NCBI GenBank assembly: GCA_018062405.1
Contig: JAGOSF010000002.1
Coordinates: 118,724 to 182,723, forward strand
Source: Candidatus Babeliales bacterium
GTDB lineage: Bacteria > Babelota > Babeliae > Babelales > Chromulinivoraceae
Direction of reading: 5' to 3'
DNA length: 64,000 bases
Shown here: positions 57,979-64,000 of the stretch, one piece after another
Layout of the letters: each line of letters opens with the position of its first letter
How positions within the stretch are numbered: position 1 is the stretch's first letter
The notes under the pieces: model-generated
The model's database searches: none
What the model was told of the DNA's origin: nothing
The model's input: only the letters and a program-made list of their open reading frames with translations
Position numbers and translations under genes: made by a program

Positions 57979-59196
57979 ATGAAACGCACTATTTATTTAA
58001 AATTAATTCAACAATATTTTTCTATTTTTTCAGTTTGTGCAATTTTAGGTCCACGACAAGTTGGAAAAACAACCTTAGCTCATGAATACGTCCAGCAATA
58101 CGGCAAAGATAAAGTTGAATTTTTCGACCTGGAAAATCCTTTAGATCTAGCTCGACTTGAAAATCCAATGCTTGCGTTCAAAAAATATGAAAACTATTTA
58201 ATTGTCATTGATGAAATTCAACGAAGACCAGAACTCTTTCCTGTCTTACGCGTTTTAGTTGATACAAAAAAATATAATTTTTTAATTTTAGGTAGTGCTT
58301 CACGCGACTTACTCAAACAATCATCAGAAACATTAGCTGGTAGAATCGGTTATATTCAATTACCATCATTTACTTTTTTTGATATAACTTCAACTCTAAC
58401 CACACCAACCAAAAACAATCTCGATATAACAACAGAGATTGTAGATAGGTTAATTATTCGCGGCGGATTTCCACTCTCCTATTTAGCTACATCTGATGAA
58501 CAAAGTGCTTTATGGAGAAGAGAATATATTAATACTTTTCTAGAACGAGATTTACCATCCTTTGGTTTTAATGTTTTGCCACCTGTTATGTACAGATTTT
58601 GGATGATGTTATGTTTTTATCATGGACAAACAATTAACATTTCTGAAATTTCTAAATCATTGATGCTCAGCAATAAAATTGTAAACCATTATCTGGATAT
58701 TCTTGCAGGTACTTTTATGATCCGTATCTTACAGCCATGGTTTGAAAATATAAAAAAGCGACAAGTTAAAACTCCAAAAATTTATTTTAGAGATTCTGGT
58801 ATTTTTAATAGTTTATCCCAAATTTACTCAATACAAGAACTCTCAAAAAATCCTCGAATTGGCTCATTATGGGAAGGCTTTGCTTTAGAACAAGTCATAA
58901 GCTGCTTTCAATTTCAAGACCAAGATTGTTACTTTTGGTCAACAGCTAATGAAGCAGAACTTGACCTGCTTGTCTTTAAAAATGGCAAACGATTTGGTTT
59001 TGAATTTAAATATACTGATAATCCAAAAACCACAAAATCAATGCATATTGCTCTACAAGATTTAAAGCTTGATCATTTATATGTAATTTACCCTGGCAAT
59101 AAATCATTTCCAATGCATGAAAAAATAACAGCTTATGGATTTATGACACTAGAAGAATTGCGGGTAGATCCTATCTTTATTGGCTTATCCAATTAA
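57979..59196 (+). CDS. AAA_14 / DUF4143 ATPase
   Basis: The protein has 405 residues. The N-terminal AAA domain has Walker A LGPRQVGKTTLA and Walker B YLIVIDEIQRRPELFP, then the sensor LILGSASRDLL. The C-terminal DUF4143 domain starts near 200 (INTFLERDLPSFGF) and ends with a nuclease-like core: ELDLLVFKNGKRFGFEFKYT, where Glu, Asp and Glu-x-Lys sit as in the PD-(D/E)XK fold. This family is very common in bacteria and archaea; its cellular role is unsettled, with proposed links to mobile elements and stress. A ribosome site hidden in an inverted repeat suggests tight control. Confidence 0.9.
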   Translation: MKRTIYLKLIQQYFSIFSVCAILGPRQVGKTTLAHEYVQQYGKDKVEFFDLENPLDLARLENPMLAFKKYENYLIVIDEIQRRPELFPVLRVLVDTKKYNFLILGSASRDLLKQSSETLAGRIGYIQLPSFTFFDITSTLTTPTKNNLDITTEIVDRLIIRGGFPLSYLATSDEQSALWRREYINTFLERDLPSFGFNVLPPVMYRFWMMLCFYHGQTINISEISKSLMLSNKIVNHYLDILAGTFMIRILQPWFENIKKRQVKTPKIYFRDSGIFNSLSQIYSIQELSKNPRIGSLWEGFALEQVISCFQFQDQDCYFWSTANEAELDLLVFKNGKRFGFEFKYTDNPKTTKSMHIALQDLKLDHLYVIYPGNKSFPMHEKITAYGFMTLEELRVDPIFIGLSN

Positions 59197-59577
59197 AAGC
59201 ATCAATTGAATGATAACATTTAAGCAAAAAAACTGAGAAAAACATTTAGTCCAACCGGACTTTAATTCCCCAAAATTTGTGCTACAAAATTCGAGGAACT
59301 ATGTAATCTGTTTTAAAAATATGAGCTCTATAGTTATAGTTTATCTGCCTTTATACTGGGCAAGATTCCCCATTTGGACATTGCGTGACTAATGTAATTG
59401 TACCAGAAGTTGAAATTGTTCCACTATTAATTGTTTCAACATCGCAAGGTGCAAAAGCAAACATTTCGAGTTACGCATCAATCAGGACAAAGATTTATTT
59501 TACGTATTGAAAATAGAAAAGCTCAATTTTTTCCACTAAGTCCATTTGCTTAATTTAAAAAGCATGAAAGATTAATT
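59197..59577. other. 381-base gap with coding debris
   Basis: A short hairpin AGTCC/GGACT lies near 59249. A 37-codon minus-strand frame (59464-59351) reads MFAFAPCDVETINSGTISTS and goes on in the same beta-rich, Thr/Ser style; it looks like the cut-off end of a secreted repeat protein. On the plus strand 59462-59552 another frame (TFRVTHQSGQRFILRIENRK) also looks coding-like. Neither has a proper start. I read the gap as remains of lost genes. Confidence 0.35.
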
Positions 59578-60099
59578 ATGTATATTCAAAAATATGAAAT
59601 GTATCAAAAAAAATTTAAAGGTTATTCTTCCTTAAAAAGTGAACCTCATAATGATTTATATTATTTAACAATATTTTTGACTTGTTTCTTCGGTTCAATT
59701 AAAAAAAATGGAGTTATGAAATTTATTGAAGAATTAAATGATCTGTATAAAAATGGAATTATTTTTGAAATGGTTGAGATCAATATTGATCATGTAAATA
59801 ATCTAATTTATATAAGTGAAAGTTATAATGATTATAGTGAACGGATGAATACTCCTACATTACAATCATTATTAGAGCAATCTTCAACATTAGACCTTTG
59901 TCATGCAAATTTAATACATTATATGAATATGCATAAAGATAACTTTGAACATTTGTTATTACAGTGGAATCAATTAATAGATATATGGATACCATTTGCA
60001 CTTCTATATCAAGATAATAATGGTTGGTACGATATATTACCTTTTGATACAGAAAAATCTATGAAACAATTTGTAATTGATCATACCAAGGTTATATAA
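59578..60099 (+). CDS. Cytoplasmic protein of unknown function, possibly an orphan immunity protein
   Basis: The protein has 173 residues, no signal peptide, and many acidic and aromatic residues (WNQLIDIWIPFALLYQDNNGWYD). I know no domain. Location next to a recombinase remnant and near a toxin-immunity pair, with size and acidity typical of immunity proteins, makes that a reasonable guess, but nothing in the sequence shows it. The stop is 6 bases before the decayed recombinase and in the same frame. Confidence 0.5.
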   Translation: MYIQKYEMYQKKFKGYSSLKSEPHNDLYYLTIFLTCFFGSIKKNGVMKFIEELNDLYKNGIIFEMVEINIDHVNNLIYISESYNDYSERMNTPTLQSLLEQSSTLDLCHANLIHYMNMHKDNFEHLLLQWNQLIDIWIPFALLYQDNNGWYDILPFDTEKSMKQFVIDHTKVI

Positions 60100-60105
60100 A
60101 AAAAT

Positions 60106-60416
60106 AATAAATTATATGACGCTGAAAAGGCCAATATCCATTTCTTTGAAAATGCTGAGCTCATCCTAGAACTTGCTAGAAACGCTGCACAGTCATTTAA
60201 AACCGGTTCAGTTCAAAAAAACAAAAACTTATAGATTTGATAACATCGAACTCTGTTTATAAAGACGGAAACCTCGATTTAGAGCTTAAACCAGTGCGTG
60301 AAGTAGTACTAAAAAATACTGAAAATAGAAACTGGTGTGCCCTGTCGGACTATCTTCGCAACTTAATTATGGATACTCAAGCCATCTTTGCAATCAAACA
60401 ATTACTTACCACCTAA
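60106..60416 (+). pseudogene. Decayed large serine recombinase, C-terminal part
   Basis: The first frame reads YDAEKANIHFFENAELILEL then ARNAAQSFKTGSVQ. After a one-base shift near 60215 it continues KKQKLIDLITSNSVYKDGNL, then DLELKPVREVVLKN, then NRNWCALSDYLRNLIM and on to a stop at 60414. This order (helix with LILELARNA, a Lys-rich turn, a L-x-x-L-x-SN strand, DG-NL-LELK and PF-like PVREV) is the usual end of large serine recombinases. The catalytic N-terminal domain is absent. The last 15 bases overlap the immunity gene on the other strand. Confidence 0.7.
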
Positions 60417-60917
60417 AGTAGTAACATAAATATCAAGGACATATTTTTTAGGATCAAAGTCATCTTCCTCATCATCCCAACGAGGATCACCGCGTTCAAT
60501 AATTTCTATGTTATCAAAGCTTAAAGCTGGATGTCGTAAACCTTGAATGCATTTATTAAAAATAAAATCCGGGTTATCAACTACGTGCAAAGTACAACCA
60601 AAAGGTAATTCTATATTTTTACCAGATAAAAGATTAAAACAGAGTTGGGATGATTGTTCATCAAACCATAAATAAAATGTGGCTACGGATGTAGAAGAAA
60701 TTTCTCCAATTTGTTCAGATCGTTTTGTTAGCAAAGTATCTAAAAAATTATTAAGATTTTTTAAATTAATTTTTTGTATTAAACCTTCATCAAATGAAAT
60801 TTGCCAAAAATTATTATAAATCTCTTCTTTAAATCCTAAAGATGAGCCTGAAAGATAGATATTATCATTAATAATAAATTCGAAATCAATTAACTTACTA
60901 ATTAAAGTGCTGCTCAT
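60402..60917 (-). CDS. Presumed immunity protein of the Hint toxin
   Basis: The protein has 171 residues without signal peptide. It is acidic near the end (GDPRWDDEEDDFDPKKYVLD). Its start overlaps the stop of the toxin gene by four bases (ATGA), the usual arrangement for a toxin and the protein that blocks it. I do not recognise the fold. The call rests on position and coupling, not on homology. It would act in the cytoplasm. Confidence 0.6.
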   Translation of the reverse strand: MSSTLISKLIDFEFIINDNIYLSGSSLGFKEEIYNNFWQISFDEGLIQKINLKNLNNFLDTLLTKRSEQIGEISSTSVATFYLWFDEQSSQLCFNLLSGKNIELPFGCTLHVVDNPDFIFNKCIQGLRHPALSFDNIEIIERGDPRWDDEEDDFDPKKYVLDIYVTTLGGK

Positions 60918-62776
60918 AAAAATACTACCTCTGAATAAGGAATGAAGCGACCAATAGGTCCTTTATGTTTTTCGATAATCATTTCACCTATTGTATTAGC
61001 ATCAAAAAACCATTCAAATCCTCGCGCCGCTGCTTTAAATACTTTATAATGAAACCCACTATGTCCATTCTGGCCACCAATATCTTTAGACCACCAAAGT
61101 CCGGTAAGAGGATCTCGATACATCATTCCAAATTTAAGGGATCGAGCTTTTTTATCAGCTCGTTTTTTTAATTTTTCAAAGAAATCGTCATCTGGATCAT
61201 TAGGATCCCCACCCGATGAACTAGCGCCGTTTTGTTTTTCTGTTTTTTTTATTGAATCGTTTATAGCATCTTTCTTCTTTTTAGCAAAAAGAACACTATT
61301 TGCATCAAAATCAGCGGAAGATTGTTTTGCTTTATTAGTGTATCGATCAACAAGCTGATGAGATAATAATTTTCTAGATTTTAAAAGATCTTCAGTAATA
61401 CACATATTGCGCCACCAAATATCTCTATTTATTTTAATTTTTTCTAAAATAGTATCGTTAATCTTTATCTGTTGAGAAAAAATATTAATTAAATTAGTTG
61501 TTTTCGAAACAAAAAAGTGATTTTTTAATTTTTGATAATAAGTAAAAATATACTGAGTTTCTTTAGTTTTTGTTTCAAGATTATCCAAAACTTCTTTCCA
61601 AACAAAATGAATCTCATAATGATGTAATGCAACGTTATCTTTAACATTATAAAGATCATTATTCCATGAATTTACCCATGTATTAACTTCATCACTTATC
61701 TGATACAGACGGCTTCTTGCTTGGTCTCTTTGTTCAATCAACTCATTAACATGAAATGCTAAATCAAGATGAATATCAAAAATGTCTTGCTGTAGTTTTT
61801 CAAGTTCAACATCACGAGATTTCATTAATTTCTCTTTATTTTCAATACTTAAAGCGGCTTCTTGCGAAAAAGAAGGCAAAGCAGGAAAATTGTAAACAAC
61901 AGGTTTAATTTGAGATAAATAACCAAAAGAAAAAGTAAAATTATTACTATTATTGGGCTTAACAAATACTGAAATTTCATTTTTTATTTTCAACAAATCT
62001 TGATACAAATTATGTAAAGCTTTCCTTTTAATATCATAATATTCTCGAGACTTTTTTAACACCTCATTATTTTGCAAAGAAAGTTGCTCTATAGACATCT
62101 GAGCATTCTGATTTTCAAATTCAGACTGAGGTTTTATCTGAGATTTAAAACATTGAACTGCATATAAAGACAATGGAACAATCACTCCCAACAAAATAGT
62201 TACTGGATTAAAAAATTCAATAACCCCTAGCGCAAAAGCCCCTGCAGCACTTATAGTTACAAGATCAGAATTATGAACATAAACATCTGGATAAACAAAA
62301 TAAAAGCCCTGTTGAGTTGAAAGGCGATAACAAATAGATTCTTCATCCTCGATACATTCACTTTCAAGAATATACCGCCCATCAAATAAAAGGTCCCCTG
62401 CTTCTAAAGAACAAGCTGATACCCATGTTTCATCGGCAAGATAAAATTGTTGATGCATCGCTGCATATATATAATCATTTCCAATTAGCAATTGAACATA
62501 TTGACTCCCTTTACCTTTTTTAATTGATAAAATTTCTTGAGAATCATGCATTCCAACTAAAGCATCTCCTACTTGAATCTGTTCAATAGGAATATAACCA
62601 TTGATTGTTTTTATTAAAGTACCTTGTAAAAATCCTTCACTCAAATATTGATTTTTTGATATTTCTACATCACTATCAAAACTAGCATATTGCATCTTTT
62701 CTTGTGATTCTTGATTACAAATAATAAGTGCATGCAACCAAATAATGAAACAACTAAATTTGAGTAATTTATTCAT
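60914..62776 (-). CDS. Polymorphic-toxin-like protein with degenerate Hint domain
   Basis: The protein has 620 residues. Order: signal peptide (MNKLLKFSCFIIWLHALIIC), Hint/intein-type domain at 48-170 (GFLQGTLIKTINGYIPIEQI, VGDALVG, AMHQQFYLAD, VYVHNSD), a hydrophobic helix (about 177-205), a long helical region (about 230-500), a Pro/Asp linker and a C-terminal domain (about 550-620). The last domain has GLWWSKDIGGQNGHSGFHYK and KHKGPIGRFIPY. The Hint nucleophile, normally Cys before the first Phe, is Gly48, so splicing is doubtful. The tail looks like a toxin domain with an immunity gene right behind it. Enzyme activity is unknown. Confidence 0.72.
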   Translation of the reverse strand: MNKLLKFSCFIIWLHALIICNQESQEKMQYASFDSDVEISKNQYLSEGFLQGTLIKTINGYIPIEQIQVGDALVGMHDSQEILSIKKGKGSQYVQLLIGNDYIYAAMHQQFYLADETWVSACSLEAGDLLFDGRYILESECIEDEESICYRLSTQQGFYFVYPDVYVHNSDLVTISAAGAFALGVIEFFNPVTILLGVIVPLSLYAVQCFKSQIKPQSEFENQNAQMSIEQLSLQNNEVLKKSREYYDIKRKALHNLYQDLLKIKNEISVFVKPNNSNNFTFSFGYLSQIKPVVYNFPALPSFSQEAALSIENKEKLMKSRDVELEKLQQDIFDIHLDLAFHVNELIEQRDQARSRLYQISDEVNTWVNSWNNDLYNVKDNVALHHYEIHFVWKEVLDNLETKTKETQYIFTYYQKLKNHFFVSKTTNLINIFSQQIKINDTILEKIKINRDIWWRNMCITEDLLKSRKLLSHQLVDRYTNKAKQSSADFDANSVLFAKKKKDAINDSIKKTEKQNGASSSGGDPNDPDDDFFEKLKKRADKKARSLKFGMMYRDPLTGLWWSKDIGGQNGHSGFHYKVFKAAARGFEWFFDANTIGEMIIEKHKGPIGRFIPYSEVVFL

Positions 62777-62817
62777 GATTACCTTTTGTATTGTATGGTA
62801 AGTTCGATAATAAAGAC

Positions 62818-62883
62818 TTGATCAATCATTTTATTATAAACGATGAAAGGATCTTTACAATCAAACAGTATGCTATAGTTTAA
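62818..62883 (+). pseudogene. Recombinase-tail remnant, copy 4 (most degraded)
   Basis: This reads LINHFIINDERIFTIKQ then YAIV and a stop. It aligns without gaps to LRNLIMDTQAIFAIKQ of the copy at 60345-60416; IF-x-IKQ is kept. It lies between the toxin gene start and the end of the DUF4238 gene. Confidence 0.45.
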
Positions 62884-62895
62884 AATTTTTATAAA

Positions 62896-63741
62896 TTAAG
62901 ATTCAAAATTTTTCAAAACATTCTTTAAATTTTGTTTTGAATTGCTAATTATAAATTGAGATGCATTTAAAAAAGCAACTATATAAATTTTAAACAACTC
63001 TTTTAGGTCTATTGGCTTGTTGGCAGGAGTTGTATTTAAATTTTGCTTTTTTCCATATAAAAAAATTTTAGGAGATAATGGAAAATAAATAATATCAGCA
63101 TTTTTTATGGTTACGAGTTCTTGTAAATTCAAACTTAGCAAAGTAATAGGATTATCACTCGTAAACAAAATAAAATTATGTGATTCAATATGGCATACTA
63201 TCCATTCTCTTTCATAAAATAAAGGAAGTATCTTTTTATGCAAATTAAGAAATTGTTGCATAATATCTAAATTAGAAAGATCTAAATGAGAATATTTTTC
63301 TTGTATAAATTTTTTATTAGTAGGATTTGCAATAAATATCCAAGCTACCCATTCTATGAAGTGAACAAATTCATCTGAAGATAGATTCTTTAAATTTTTA
63401 TTATTAAGAATGCTATCTAATATATCAGAAGCGCGAGCTTCTAAATCTTTTGCTAATAAATTTTCTAATGTAAATGGGAGTTTTTTTGTAAAATCAGTAT
63501 CAGAAATATTTGTATCATAAAGATCGGGATTGTTTATGATTAAATGTGTTTTGAGGACATCCAAATCATCAAATTCACTATTGAATGTAAAGAAATTGCT
63601 TTCAACACATACATCTCTAATATTAGATTTATATATTTTTTTGGTGTTTTTATTGAAAATGTAAACAGAATCGGATTGTTTGTCTCTAAATTTTTTTAGA
63701 TAAAACTGTGGAACATAATGCTGCCGTTTAGTATTTTGCAT
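62896..63741 (-). CDS. DUF4238 protein
   Basis: The protein has 281 residues. It begins with the DUF4238 signature KRQHYVPQFYLKKFRD and has the later SDNPI element (HNFILFTSDNPITLLS) and the FPLSPKIFLYG element typical of that family. DUF4238 proteins are cytoplasmic, of unknown function, and frequent in accessory islands and near mobile genes. TAGGA lies a few bases before the ATG. It closes the island before a transposase end. Confidence 0.85.
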   Translation of the reverse strand: MQNTKRQHYVPQFYLKKFRDKQSDSVYIFNKNTKKIYKSNIRDVCVESNFFTFNSEFDDLDVLKTHLIINNPDLYDTNISDTDFTKKLPFTLENLLAKDLEARASDILDSILNNKNLKNLSSDEFVHFIEWVAWIFIANPTNKKFIQEKYSHLDLSNLDIMQQFLNLHKKILPLFYEREWIVCHIESHNFILFTSDNPITLLSLNLQELVTIKNADIIYFPLSPKIFLYGKKQNLNTTPANKPIDLKELFKIYIVAFLNASQFIISNSKQNLKNVLKNFES

Positions 63742-63893
63742 AAAATCCTAAGAACAATTAATAAAGGATGCTTTATTCCTTAAAAAAGATTACGTGTCAT
63801 TCATTTCAAATTTTTGATACGAGCAATTTATTTTACAAATTGGATACTTGATCAGTGTAATTTTACATGAACAAGATAGGTTCCGTTGAGTTT

Positions 63894-64000
63894 TTATCGT
63901 AGCCATAAAATAGCTCCAACAAATGATATAAAAGATATAAAATTTCGTTTCGATTTTTCGAATCGAGAGAAAACTCTTCTAAAATGTTTCATTTTTGAGA
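63894..64000 (-). mobile_element. C-terminal end of a transposase, probably IS5-type, cut by the window edge
   Basis: The minus-strand frame is open from the right edge and reads MKHFRRVFSRFEKSKRNFIS then FISFVGAILWLR and a stop at 63896-63894. Arg-Arg, Arg-Phe-Glu-Lys, Arg-Asn-Phe and the closing hydrophobic helix with Trp-Leu-Arg match the ends of IS5-family DDE transposases. The catalytic part lies outside the window. Whether the element is intact cannot be seen. Confidence 0.6.

Overview
The window is an AT-rich bacterial chromosome segment that uses the standard bacterial code. TGA acts as a stop and Shine-Dalgarno sites are purine-rich and clear. The cell plan is double-membraned: a BamA protein, a predicted outer-membrane beta-barrel, a lipoprotein and many signal peptides are present. 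Several features together suggest an intracellular or protist-associated bacterium, most likely a member of Candidatus Dependentiae (TM6/Babeliae): ankyrin-bearing secreted proteins, many small exported proteins of unknown function, repeated FtsH/M41-like proteins, a polymorphic-toxin protein, and few biosynthetic genes. This assignment is inference; a 16S search with bases 11794-13342 would settle it.

Layout. 0-7.7 kb: end of an ABC-2 permease gene, an RluB-type pseudouridine synthase, an AGCS amino-acid/Na+ symporter, two FKBP isomerases, two paralogous exported alpha/beta hydrolases and an NhaC-like antiporter. 7.9-13.8 kb: a complete rRNA operon on the minus strand, in the order 16S, tRNA-Ile, tRNA-Ala, 23S, 5S, followed by a terminator and then a second, identical 5S. 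A consensus promoter lies about 415 bases upstream of 16S. 13.8-24 kb: gmk and prfB diverge from a short gap, then two exported alpha/beta hydrolases with cysteine at the nucleophile position, a 917-residue exported coiled-coil/YD-repeat protein, a HIT protein, YggU and four tRNA genes. Three of those tRNAs are followed by copies of one structured repeat. Photolyase ends this part. 24-34.4 kb: membrane proteins, thioredoxin, an exported stand-alone M41 peptidase, CysRS, BamA and an ftsL-ftsI pair. 34.4-44.4 kb: a possible clan CD (caspase-like) exported protein, two FtsH-like AAA-M41 proteases, a beta-barrel, and groESL behind a promoter with a non-CIRCE inverted repeat. 44.5-54 kb: MazG-like protein, ankyrin and other small secreted proteins, alanine racemase, an exported PD-(D/E)XK protein, a DUF6496 protein and a ProX-type editing protein.

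54-64 kb is an accessory island. It holds LemA with a DUF2207 protein, an exported Sir2-like protein, an AAA_14/DUF4143 ATPase, a Hint-type polymorphic toxin with its presumed immunity gene, a DUF4238 protein and the end of a transposase. Four plus-strand copies of a short coding tail punctuate the island at 54.06, 56.58, 60.35 and 62.82 kb. The 60.1-60.4 kb copy extends far enough to be recognised as the decayed C-terminus of a large serine recombinase. The tails sit beside minus-strand cargo genes, two of which share the same start region and signal-peptide type. I read this as a recombinase-plus-cargo element that was duplicated or inserted repeatedly and then decayed. This is the most unusual structure in the window.
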